Of a stretch of DNA of 32,193 nt, positions 25,299-32,055 are shown one piece after another (positions within the stretch are counted from its first letter, which is position 1; each line of letters opens with the position of its first letter). The DNA is from a bacterium (GTDB lineage Bacteria; Bacillota_I; Bacilli_A; Acholeplasmatales; JAEDCM01). The DNA lies in the NCBI GenBank assembly GCA_024694145.1, contig JAILKD010000018.1, forward strand, positions 1 through 32,193, given 5' to 3'. The notes beneath the pieces were generated by a model. The model was not told the origin of the DNA, searched no databases, and worked only from the letters and a program-made list of their open reading frames with translations. A program made the translations under genes and the position numbers.

Positions 25299-25311
25299 GT
25301 ATATAAGTCAA
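25283..25311 (-). promoter_or_regulatory. Promoter of pdxK
   Basis: Minus-strand TTGACT (25311-25306), 17-nt spacer, TATCAT (25288-25283). Confidence 0.7.
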
Positions 25312-25352
25312 ACAATAAACGTTTTCATGTTTTTTTTAACTTTAAATATATG

Positions 25353-25358
25353 TATAAT
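25353..25358 (+). promoter_or_regulatory. -10 of the DUF308-like gene
   Basis: TATAAT preceded by TG, 19 nt upstream of the TTG start. It overlaps the ATG at 25350 that would give a longer frame. The -35 is only a T-run. Confidence 0.5.
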
Positions 25359-25376
25359 ATATTTGAGGTGGTAAAA

Positions 25377-25910
25377 TTGAAGAAAAGTGACGTTTCATTA
25401 TTTATAATGGGATTGTTTTATGCCATTATCGGAATTATTTTTTTAACAGTTCCTGCCGATACAATTATTAAATTTATATTTATTATTTTAGGCGTTATTC
25501 TTATTGTATTTAATTCATTTGTCTTATTTGATAGTATACCAAAAATAAAAATTGATAAAAGATATATTGCGGTTTTGATATTAGCGATAATACAAATTGC
25601 TATGGGTATATTTGTAATAGTTACAGAAAGTAAAGTATTATTAATCATAACTGGTGCAATTCTTCTACTATTTCCTTTACTTGAAATATTATCTTCTAAA
25701 GATAAAAAAGAACAGTTTAAGTTTGAAATTACAAAGATTTCTTTAGGTATAATATTTATTATTATAGGCGCAACAGATACTGCAAAATATATATTCACAG
25801 CTATTGGAATTATAAGCTTAATATTTGGTATAATATATTTAGTTATGGCTTTATTAATCTCAATTATAAAAGATGAAATAGATAATGAAGATAATAACAT
25901 TTATAAATAA
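25377..25910 (+). CDS. DUF308-like multi-pass membrane protein
   Basis: A 177-residue protein of about six short hydrophobic helices in three hairpins, typical of DUF308/HdeD-like proteins: each unit has a helix, a GIIFL or GIFVIV segment, and a second helix (for example MGLFYAIIGIIFLTVPAD, IAMGIFVIV, SLGIIFIIIGATDT). The C-terminus is acidic. The start is TTG at 25377, five bases after GAGGTGG; an ATG 27 nt upstream lies in the promoter. Function is unknown. It is divergent from pdxK and ends at a bidirectional hairpin. Confidence 0.78.
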   Translation: MKKSDVSLFIMGLFYAIIGIIFLTVPADTIIKFIFIILGVILIVFNSFVLFDSIPKIKIDKRYIAVLILAIIQIAMGIFVIVTESKVLLIITGAILLLFPLLEILSSKDKKEQFKFEITKISLGIIFIIIGATDTAKYIFTAIGIISLIFGIIYLVMALLISIIKDEIDNEDNNIYK

Positions 25911-25914
25911 TTAA

Positions 25915-25936
25915 AGGGTTGAATTTAATCAACCCT
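25915..25936. terminator. Terminator shared by convergent genes
   Basis: Stem AGGGTTGA/TCAACCCT, 6-nt loop, then CTTTTT on the plus strand. A weaker T-tail on the minus strand could serve the EAL gene. Confidence 0.8.
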
Positions 25937-25940
25937 CTTT

Positions 25941-27548
25941 TTATTTAAATTTGTTTCTATTTCTTGTTAACAAATCTTCAAATTCTAATTTAGGTAGAGG
26001 TTTACTATAATAATAGCCTTGCGCTCTAAAACATCCTAATTTAGTTAGAAAATCTGCTTGCTTTTTAGTTTCTACTCCTTCACAAATTACATCAACATTT
26101 AGTTTTTTAGCCATATCAATAATCGATCCAATTATAATTTCATCAGATTCGCTAATTGTATCTCTATTGATAAATGATCTATCAATTTTGATTTCATTTA
26201 CTTTAAAGTCTCTTAAAGCAGAAAGCGATGAATATCCGATACCAAAATCATCTATAGATGTTAGGATACCATTTTTCCACATAGTGTTAATGAATCTAGC
26301 TAATCTTTCATTTTCTTCTAAAGTTGTTGTTTCAGTAACCTCTATAACAATATCTTCTGTTTTAACATCATACTTTCTTATAATATTAATAATTCTATCC
26401 TCTAAATCTTCACATTCAAAATCTTTTCTAGATAAGTTACATGATGCAGGAACTATCTTATTACCTAGATTCCTAAAGTTGTGAATATCTTTACATAAGT
26501 TTTCTAAGACATATAAATCTAAATCTACAATGTCTCCATTTTTCTCTAAAACAGGAATGAACATGCTTGGTGGAACAATTTTCCCATTATTAATCCATCT
26601 TGATAATGCTTCTACCCCCACAATCTTTCCAGTTTCTATATCAAATTTAGGTTGATAATAAACTACAAAGTTACCACTTTTAAGTTCATCTTTAAATGTA
26701 TGTTCAATGTTTTTAATAGACATAAACATTCCAAGTAAATCTGGAGTTAGCTTAACAATAGGTTTTTTTGTTGCTTTAGCGTATTGAAATGCAATTGCCG
26801 AATTTGGAATTGATGATCTATAATTATAATCATCATTTTCTATACCTTCATATCCAACAATACCAACTAGGTTAATTGATACTTTATTATCATTTACATT
26901 TAAATCTACTCTTATATTTGTAACCAATTTTACAAATTCATCGTGTCTATCTTTCTTTACAAATGCAACAAAGTTATCTCCGCCTAAATGTCCAGCAACT
27001 TCACAGCTTTCATCTATAAATTCTTTTAGTTTATTTGCATAATACTTTATAGCACTATCACCTATTTGATAATTATAAAGCCTGTTAATAAAGCCAAAGC
27101 CTTTTAAATTAATATAATAAGAATTATAATTAGATGCCTTAAATACCTCAATAAGTGTAGCAACTTTCTTTAAATAACCTTTAGCATTTGGTAAATTTAC
27201 TTCATGACTAAAGAATTCTCTATCGCTTTCTCTTCTTTGTAAAATGTAATTATTATGATATAGCCCAAACATTCTAATTAAAACGAATATATCTTTTAAT
27301 TCTTTTTCATCATATTTATGATTATCACTATTCTTATATAAAGAATATTCATAACCCTCATGAACGTAAGACATAACTACATTTTTAATATAATTATTAT
27401 CAAAAACATATTCAAGGCGTTCAAAAGAATCATTGGATTTTATCTCTATTTTTCCAATGTGAAAATCATCTTTAACTAAATCTAAAGCCTCTTTAAAAGA
27501 ATCAGGCTTTTTATTTAGCGTTTCAATAAAACTACTAAAATCGTACAT
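25941..27548 (-). CDS. c-di-GMP phosphodiesterase with degenerate GGDEF and intact EAL domain
   Basis: A 535-residue soluble protein. Residues 1 to about 115 form an unrecognised N-terminal domain. A GGDEF-like domain spans about 120-265, but its signature reads GGDNF (189-193), so cyclase activity is unlikely. The EAL domain spans about 285-530 and keeps the catalytic set: EAL at 313-315, asparagine 371 in CNLSRKDF, glutamate 403 in VIEVTE, DDFG at 433-436, lysine 454 in IKIDRSF and EGVET. It should hydrolyse c-di-GMP to pGpG, perhaps with GTP regulation through the GGDEF remnant. No membrane helix. The gene is monocistronic and preceded by an inverted repeat over its promoter. Confidence 0.93.
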   Translation of the reverse strand: MYDFSSFIETLNKKPDSFKEALDLVKDDFHIGKIEIKSNDSFERLEYVFDNNYIKNVVMSYVHEGYEYSLYKNSDNHKYDEKELKDIFVLIRMFGLYHNNYILQRRESDREFFSHEVNLPNAKGYLKKVATLIEVFKASNYNSYYINLKGFGFINRLYNYQIGDSAIKYYANKLKEFIDESCEVAGHLGGDNFVAFVKKDRHDEFVKLVTNIRVDLNVNDNKVSINLVGIVGYEGIENDDYNYRSSIPNSAIAFQYAKATKKPIVKLTPDLLGMFMSIKNIEHTFKDELKSGNFVVYYQPKFDIETGKIVGVEALSRWINNGKIVPPSMFIPVLEKNGDIVDLDLYVLENLCKDIHNFRNLGNKIVPASCNLSRKDFECEDLEDRIINIIRKYDVKTEDIVIEVTETTTLEENERLARFINTMWKNGILTSIDDFGIGYSSLSALRDFKVNEIKIDRSFINRDTISESDEIIIGSIIDMAKKLNVDVICEGVETKKQADFLTKLGCFRAQGYYYSKPLPKLEFEDLLTRNRNKFK

Positions 27549-27565
27549 ACCATCACATCCTTGGT

Positions 27566-27571
27566 ATTATA
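27566..27571 (-). promoter_or_regulatory. -10 of the EAL gene
   Basis: Minus-strand TATAAT, 18 nt upstream of the start. It overlaps one arm of the inverted repeat at 27568-27595. Confidence 0.5.
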
Positions 27572-27595
27572 GTGTAAATCAATTATAACACTATA
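27568..27595. promoter_or_regulatory. Inverted repeat at the EAL gene promoter
   Basis: TATAGTGT, 12-nt spacer, ACACTATA: perfect 8-bp arms about two helical turns apart, covering the -10 and spacer. Probable operator. Confidence 0.45.
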
Positions 27596-27622
27596 TTTAT
27601 TAATAATCTAGCTAATAAAAAA

Positions 27623-27642
27623 AGAATTGATTTATCAATTCT
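27623..27642 (-). terminator. Terminator of the acetyltransferase pseudogene
   Basis: Stem AGAATTGA/TCAATTCT, loop TTTA, T-run on the minus strand. The terminator is intact although the gene is broken. Confidence 0.8.
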
Positions 27643-27649
27643 AATTCTT

Positions 27650-28193
27650 TTATATGACATTTTTTATGAATTTTGCTGGGTTCCCACCCACTAAAGTATT
27701 ATCTAAAACATCTTTTGTAACAACGACACTATTTTCTCCTATAGTCACACCAGGACAAATTATAGCTCCAGCACAAATCCATGCATTTTTCTTTATTGTT
27801 ACTTTCTTAAAAATTATTTTATTGTGTCTATCAGCTAAATCATGATTAACACTAATTATTTTTCATCTGGACCTATTAATACATCATCTTCGATTTCAAC
27901 AAGACCTGCTGAAAAAATAGTTGCTCCCTTATTTATTACAATATTTTTCCCAAGTTTAAGTCTTGAACCAAAATCACACAATAAAAAGGTGATACGATAG
28001 CTACATCGGCGCTTATTTTATCTTGTAATAATTCTTCTAGTAGTTCCTTGTAGTTAGAATCTGTTGGATTAAGCAAACTTATTTTAAGAGATAAATCATG
28101 GGACCTTATCATTTATTTTTCCGCAAAATCATGAGTTGGATCACTCTTATAAATATAACCATCTCTATCTATTTTTTCTAAAAACTTATTCAT
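27650..28193 (-). pseudogene. Broken maltose/galactoside O-acetyltransferase-type gene
   Basis: Reading the minus strand from ATG at 28193 gives MNKFLEKIDRDGYIYKSD, then an in-frame TAA at 28115-28113. The same frame continues through SNYKELLEELLQDKI. A 2-nt insertion near 27980 (TGTGTG where TGTG restores the frame) shifts into CDFGSRLKLGKNIVIN. One A is missing in an A-run near 27857. The last frame then gives [26 protein letters not shown] and [12 protein letters not shown] before the stop at 27650. This is the left-handed beta-helix of Maa/LacA/NodL enzymes; about 181 codons in total match the usual length. Three separate lesions argue for decay rather than one sequencing error. Ribosome binding site and terminator survive. 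Confidence 0.88.
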
Positions 28194-28266
28194 AAAATCA
28201 CCTACTACTTTTTATTCATTATGCTATTATTTTGCCTATTTTTCACTCTTTTTATGATTAAAAAAA

Positions 28267-28286
28267 GACTAACATACCCGTTAGTC
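28267..28286 (-). terminator. Terminator of the gpx-ohrR-Pr6Pr operon
   Basis: Stem GACTAAC/GTTAGTC, 6-nt loop, seven-T run on the minus strand. Confidence 0.8.
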
Positions 28287-28293
28287 CTTAAAA

Positions 28294-28971
28294 TTAGTTT
28301 TCAATTTTATATTTGTTTTTTAATATTTTTACTATCTTTAAATATAAGAAGCCAAGTCCAATTAAAAGTAGTAATAATAAAATTATCCAATACATTACAC
28401 CAATAAATGGTAATTCATTTGAAAAGCCAAATGCACCAGCCTTACTTCCCCAGTTTAAGAAAAAGTAAGGATAATTTGCATCTTTACTAAATTGCCAGTT
28501 ATTAGCATATCCAATGCCTGCATAAAATGCATATAGTAGTGGTGGAATAATTACAAATAAAACATCTTTTTTCTTATAGCAAGCATAAACACCTACTAAG
28601 AAGAAATCAATTATAGCTGCAATTGGTACTATTACATGAGTTAATACATTAGCAACATTCCAAGCACCAGAACCAAGTGTTGGTGCTAAAACAAAGCAAA
28701 ATACTAAACCAGTTAATGTAATAGATATAGTTGATACTAGTTTTATGATAAACCAAATGTGATTAGCTTCTTTTTTAAATAATATAAAGCATAATCCAAT
28801 TAAACATACTAAAGCTATAAGTATATTTGATTGAATAGTAAAATACATAAATACTTGAGATCCACTCATAAAATCATTTGCACTATTAAAACTAATTATT
28901 GTTCCAATAATTGCAGATATAATTACAATTAGTTTTAAGATGATTGATGATATCTTTCTTTTATTAGTCAT
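28294..28971 (-). CDS. Pr6Pr-family six-pass membrane protein
   Basis: A 225-residue membrane protein with about six helices, near residues 9-27, 39-65, 77-95, 105-127, 139-155 and 190-214. It has the family's recognisable core: FTIQSNIL after helix one, HVIVPIAAIIDFFL, and PLLYAFYAGIGY followed by YPYFFLNW. Pr6Pr proteins are distantly related to the FAR-17a/AIG1 family; their biochemical role in bacteria is not established. It starts 4 nt after the ohrR stop and is therefore probably under peroxide control. Confidence 0.85.
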   Translation of the reverse strand: MTNKRKISSIILKLIVIISAIIGTIISFNSANDFMSGSQVFMYFTIQSNILIALVCLIGLCFILFKKEANHIWFIIKLVSTISITLTGLVFCFVLAPTLGSGAWNVANVLTHVIVPIAAIIDFFLVGVYACYKKKDVLFVIIPPLLYAFYAGIGYANNWQFSKDANYPYFFLNWGSKAGAFGFSNELPFIGVMYWIILLLLLLIGLGFLYLKIVKILKNKYKIEN

Positions 28972-28975
28972 TTAT

Positions 28976-29407
28976 CTATTTAAATTGTCCCATTAATTTT
29001 TTTAATGTTATATATAAATTATAAGCCTCTTCTTGACTTAAATTTATATTATTAGAAATACATTTAGGAATATCTATTGCTTTATCTCTTAAAGCAAGTC
29101 CTTTTTCTGTAATTCTAATTATTAGATTTCTATCATCATTTTCATCTTTTAATCTATATACAAAACCTTTATTTTCAAGTTTTCTAAATAATGGCGTAAG
29201 TGTGCCGCTATCTAAGATTAATCTCTCACCAATATGTTTTAATGTAGCTTCACGTTCTTCCCATAAAACCATCATAGCAACGTACTGAGTATATGTTAGA
29301 TTAATTTTATCTAAATGCGGCTTATAAATTCTTTGTATTTCTTTAGCACAAGCATACATAGGAAAGCATAGTTGAGTATCTAATTTTAAGCAATCATATT
29401 TATCCAT
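28976..29407 (-). CDS. OhrR-type MarR-family peroxide-sensing repressor
   Basis: A 143-residue winged-helix regulator. The N-terminus has LDTQLCFPMYACAKE, with the peroxide-sensing cysteine of OhrR at position 14 (Cys15 in the family reference) and the partner tyrosines in INLTYTQYVAM. The DNA-binding helices lie in HIGERLILDSGTLTPLFRKLENKGFV, which is close to OhrR. A further cysteine in YAC and one near the C-terminus could make it a 2-Cys type. Its ATG overlaps the gpx stop by one base (TAATG). OhrR dimers release DNA when oxidised by organic hydroperoxides; the likely operators lie upstream of gpx, making it autoregulatory. Confidence 0.92.
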   Translation of the reverse strand: MDKYDCLKLDTQLCFPMYACAKEIQRIYKPHLDKINLTYTQYVAMMVLWEEREATLKHIGERLILDSGTLTPLFRKLENKGFVYRLKDENDDRNLIIRITEKGLALRDKAIDIPKCISNNINLSQEEAYNLYITLKKLMGQFK

Positions 29408-29934
29408 TATAATCCTAAAGCTCCCTTTAAATCTTTTTCAATTTTGTTAGGTTTTGTAGTAGGTTCATATCTTTTAATTGCATTACCATCTTTATCAATT
29501 AAAAACTTAGTAAAATTCCATCTTATGTCATTTGTGCCTTTTGTATTACTCATACTTTGTAACATAGCCATAATTGGACCTCTTCCTTTGTATGGTTGAG
29601 CTTCTTTTAAATAAGTGAATAATGGTTGAGCATTTTCACCATTTACATCACCTTTTTTAAATAGAGGGAATTTAATACCAAATCTACCTGTACAGAATGT
29701 ATGAATTTCTTCATCAGATTCAGGAGCTTGTTCCTTAAATTGATTACAAGGAAAATCTAAAATTTCAAAGCCCTTATCATTATATTTTTCATATAATTCT
29801 TCTAGCTCCTTATATTGTGGTGTAAATCCACAACCAGTAGCTGAATTTATAATTAGTAATACTTTTCCTTTATAAATTGATAAATCAACTTCTTCACCCT
29901 TATAGTTTAATACTTTAAAATCATATACATTCAT
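29407..29934 (-). CDS. Glutathione-peroxidase-family thiol peroxidase
   Basis: A 175-residue thioredoxin-fold peroxidase. The catalytic tetrad is visible: cysteine 35 in NSATGCGFTPQY (not selenocysteine; the codon is TGT), glutamine 65 and its asparagine neighbour in FPCNQF, tryptophan 139 in IRWNF, and the following asparagine. In Bacillota such enzymes are usually reduced by thioredoxin rather than glutathione. It reduces organic and hydrogen peroxides. It is the first gene of the operon with ohrR and the Pr6Pr gene, with AGGAGG before its ATG and two OhrR-like palindromes at its promoter. Confidence 0.95.
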   Translation of the reverse strand: MNVYDFKVLNYKGEEVDLSIYKGKVLLIINSATGCGFTPQYKELEELYEKYNDKGFEILDFPCNQFKEQAPESDEEIHTFCTGRFGIKFPLFKKGDVNGENAQPLFTYLKEAQPYKGRGPIMAMLQSMSNTKGTNDIRWNFTKFLIDKDGNAIKRYEPTTKPNKIEKDLKGALGL

Positions 29935-29966
29935 AATATACCTCCTTTATTTTTTGAGCTACTGTC

Positions 29967-29988
29967 AATTAGTTGTATACAATTAATT
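29967..29988. promoter_or_regulatory. OhrR-like operator 1
   Basis: A 22-bp palindrome with one mismatched pair, centred on TTGTATACAA, placed at and just downstream of the -10 of gpx. It resembles the AT-rich TACAATT-type OhrR box. Confidence 0.65.
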
Positions 29989-30015
29989 TATACCATAAAA
30001 TTCGATTGTATGCAA
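29987..30015 (-). promoter_or_regulatory. Promoter of gpx-ohrR-Pr6Pr
   Basis: Minus-strand TTGCAT (30015-30010), 17-nt spacer, TATAAA (29992-29987) preceded by TGG. Confidence 0.75.
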
Positions 30016-30021
30016 CTAATT
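30000..30021. promoter_or_regulatory. OhrR-like operator 2
   Basis: A second copy of the element (minus strand ATTAGTTGCATACAAT), less symmetric than operator 1, lying over the -35. The two centres are 33 bp apart, about three helical turns. Confidence 0.55.
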
Positions 30022-30047
30022 TGATTAAATTTCTCTAAAAAACAAAA

Positions 30048-30067
30048 AAGGCAATCTAAATTGCCTT
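30048..30067 (-). terminator. Terminator of the DUF1848 gene
   Basis: Stem AAGGCAAT/ATTGCCTT, loop CTAA, T-run on the minus strand. Confidence 0.85.
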
Positions 30068-30995
30068 AAAATAACGTTAATCTATCATCTATATATGAAG
30101 TTTGTTTTGCTTCTTTTATAATATCGTCTTTTTTACTATTTCCTATTAAAAATGCTGAATTAGGATCATGCAAGCTATTATTTTTTATAATTGTTTCATC
30201 TTTACCATTAGCATAACAATATTTACATAAATGTAAGCATGAATTATATGCGCCTATATCATTTGATAAATAGCATGAACAATATCCTTTTCTAGCTTCC
30301 ATTTTATCTTTTATAATTAGATTTTTATTAATAGCAGCCTCATAATCTTCTATTCTCATACATCCATTAACATCAATTCCATAATCTTTTAACCATTTTT
30401 CTTTTGAGCATAATCTTAAACTTAAATTATACTCTTTGCATATTTTTAATAATTCTTGTGATAGTTTTATTTTATCATTATCACTAGCATCTTTTAATTC
30501 TGGTTTATTTGTGACTAACTTATCATATAAATCCAAAAATCCAAATATAACTGTATTTGTATAATTATATAATTTAGACGCAATATATCTAAATGTTTCT
30601 ATATGTTTATCTACACTATATTTTTCATCAACTATAATTGGAGTATAGCGCCATACAACGCTATTTTTACCTAATCTATTCGATAAATAAATAAAGTCGT
30701 TTATAACACTATCTATACTTGGTACATTTGGTTCAATATCATTACCGTATGTTGTAATAGTAACATGCCAAAATAGGTTATAATCTTTTAAATCATCTAA
30801 ATACCTAAGCATAGGATTGGGGTTTTTACTGCAAAAGCCTATTACATCAACTACACTTGGATCTAATATAAATTTAGTTACCAAATTAGGGTAATATGGA
30901 TTTCTAACTAACACATAGCCTTCTTTTATTCTATTCATAAACCATTTTGAATAGAATGCAGGTATATCTGTTCTTTGTCCTGTATTAATAATCAC
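30066..30995 (-). CDS. DUF1848 protein, putative radical-SAM-like Fe-S protein
   Basis: A 309-residue soluble protein with the DUF1848 pattern: N-terminal INTGQRTDIPAFYSKWF, then a TIM-barrel-like middle with HVTITTYGNDIEPNVP and VVWRYTPI, and a C-terminal cysteine cluster YCSCYLSNDIGAYNSCLHLCKYCYAN. The cysteines could hold an iron-sulfur cluster; the CxxCxYCYAN end resembles a radical-SAM site, but placed at the C-terminus. The reaction is unknown. The start is GTG at 30995 after AGGAGG. It lies about 21 nt after the tcdA terminator and has no room for its own promoter. Confidence 0.88.
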   Translation of the reverse strand: MIINTGQRTDIPAFYSKWFMNRIKEGYVLVRNPYYPNLVTKFILDPSVVDVIGFCSKNPNPMLRYLDDLKDYNLFWHVTITTYGNDIEPNVPSIDSVINDFIYLSNRLGKNSVVWRYTPIIVDEKYSVDKHIETFRYIASKLYNYTNTVIFGFLDLYDKLVTNKPELKDASDNDKIKLSQELLKICKEYNLSLRLCSKEKWLKDYGIDVNGCMRIEDYEAAINKNLIIKDKMEARKGYCSCYLSNDIGAYNSCLHLCKYCYANGKDETIIKNNSLHDPNSAFLIGNSKKDDIIKEAKQTSYIDDRLTLF

Positions 30996-31016
30996 TTTTA
31001 CACCTCCTTAAAAATA

Positions 31017-31038
31017 AAAGACACCATACGTGTCCTTT
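31017..31038 (-). terminator. Terminator of tcdA
   Basis: Stem AAAGACAC paired with GTGTC-C-TTT (one bulged C), 5-nt loop, T-rich tail on the minus strand. Confidence 0.65.
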
Positions 31039-31810
31039 ATACACCAGCTATATCATTTCTAATTCCAGTAATATCTTTTACTACTTCTGATGCGATAATT
31101 AAACCCATTACAGGTGGTACAAACGCATTAGAGCCTGGTATATCACGTCTAACTGTACATTTTCTTGTTCCTGGTGGACAAATACAATGTTTATAGCATG
31201 ATATAGACATATCTTCATAAGGTCTAATAGGGCGTTCTACTGAATAAACTACTCTTAATTTTTTGACTCCTCTTTTTTTAAGTTCATAGCGCATTACTTT
31301 AGCAAGTGGATCTACTTTTGTTTTATATAAATCATCTACTTTAAGCATTGCTGGATTTATTTTATTTCCTGCCCCCATAGCACTAATAACTGGAATATTT
31401 AATTTCTTACATTCCAATATTAAAGCTATTTTAGCTGTAACTGTATCTATTGCATCAACCACATAATCATAGCTTTTAAAATCAAATTCACTTATATTTT
31501 CTGGAAGAAAAAATGTTTTATGCATTTCAATATTAACTTTTGGATTTATATCAAGTAATCTTTCTTTCATAACATCACATTTATATTTACCTACATTTGA
31601 TAATGTTGCGATTATTTGTCTATTAATATTAGTCATACATACTTTATCATCATCAATTAAAACGATACTACCGATTCCACTTCTAACTAATGCCTCGCAC
31701 ACATATCCACCAACTCCGCCAATACCAAAAACAGCTACTTTAGCTTCTTTTAGCTTTTCCATAGCTTCTACTCCAAATGTAAGTTGTGTTCTTGAAAATT
31801 GATTAAGCAT
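31037..31810 (-). CDS. tcdA: tRNA threonylcarbamoyladenosine dehydratase (E1-like)
   Basis: A 257-residue ThiF/MoeB-fold enzyme that cyclises t6A37 of tRNA to ct6A using ATP. Visible are QFSRTQLTFG at the N-terminus, the nucleotide loop GIGGVGGYVCEALVRSGIG, DDDKVCMTNINRQ, DAIDTVTAK, the TcdA-specific GAGNKINPAMLKVDDLYKTKVDPLAKVMR and a C-terminal ICPPGTRKCTVRRDIPGS. ATG at 31810 follows GGAGG; the longest frame adds eleven unrelated residues. The gene precedes the DUF1848 gene with a hairpin in between. Two TGG-containing -10 candidates lie upstream (31834-31839 and 31854-31859). Confidence 0.93.
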   Translation of the reverse strand: MLNQFSRTQLTFGVEAMEKLKEAKVAVFGIGGVGGYVCEALVRSGIGSIVLIDDDKVCMTNINRQIIATLSNVGKYKCDVMKERLLDINPKVNIEMHKTFFLPENISEFDFKSYDYVVDAIDTVTAKIALILECKKLNIPVISAMGAGNKINPAMLKVDDLYKTKVDPLAKVMRYELKKRGVKKLRVVYSVERPIRPYEDMSISCYKHCICPPGTRKCTVRRDIPGSNAFVPPVMGLIIASEVVKDITGIRNDIAGV

Positions 31811-31853
31811 ACAAATTCCTCCAAGCATTAAATATTCTACCATATTACTAGGA

Positions 31854-31859
31854 TTTATA
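31854..31859 (-). promoter_or_regulatory. Extended -10 of tcdA
   Basis: Minus-strand TGG-TATAAA about 44 nt upstream of the start. A second candidate, TGG-TAGAAT, is at 31834-31839. Confidence 0.5.
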
Positions 31860-31921
31860 CCACTATTTTTTTAATGTTAGACTATTTATTAGTTTATACA
31901 TATAATAATTTAAAAGAAAAA

Positions 31922-31944
31922 GGATTGATTATTTCTATCAATCC
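31922..31944 (-). terminator. Terminator of the right-edge acetyltransferase gene
   Basis: Stem GGATTGAT/ATCAATCC, 7-nt loop, T-run on the minus strand. It lies about 77 nt past the acetyltransferase stop, with the repeat cluster in between. Confidence 0.7.
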
Positions 31945-31965
31945 CATTATTTTTAGTTGGCAGTA

Positions 31966-32055
31966 TACGCAATAACTAATACAATTTGCGTACCACCATC
32001 TCGAAAAGTGCGTACCCCTATTACATTTGCGTACCCTTCGATAGTTTTGCGTACC
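31966..32055. repeat. Cluster of TTGCGTACC repeats
   Basis: Four same-orientation copies of TGCGTACC start at 31987, 32009, 32028 and 32048 (steps of 22, 19 and 20 bp, about two helical turns). An inverted copy TACGCAA at 31966-31972 faces the first. The copies have C-rich right flanks (ACCCC or ACCCT), unlike the AT-rich surroundings. Two copies lie inside the 3' end of the adjacent coding region and two beyond it. Arrays of this type are seen at ends of some transposons that bind several transposase units, and as multi-site operators; neither is proven here. Confidence 0.6.

Noticed and set aside
25350-25376. ATG start extending the DUF308-like protein
   Set aside because: It overlaps the TATAAT, and the only good ribosome binding site serves the TTG at 25377.
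25418-25900. Minus-strand open frame opposite the DUF308-like gene
   Set aside because: A hydrophobic mirror of a membrane protein gene; AT-rich membrane genes commonly give such shadows, and no Shine-Dalgarno is present.
27654-27845. Plus-strand open frame within the acetyltransferase remnant
   Set aside because: The minus strand encodes a recognisable beta-helix enzyme; the plus frame has no ribosome binding site.
29407-29934. Selenocysteine-containing glutathione peroxidase
   Set aside because: The active-site codon is TGT (Cys35), so no SECIS is needed.
31966-32055. CRISPR array at the right end
   Set aside because: The unit is only 8-10 bp with about 11-bp gaps, the copies are imperfect and one is inverted; no cas gene.
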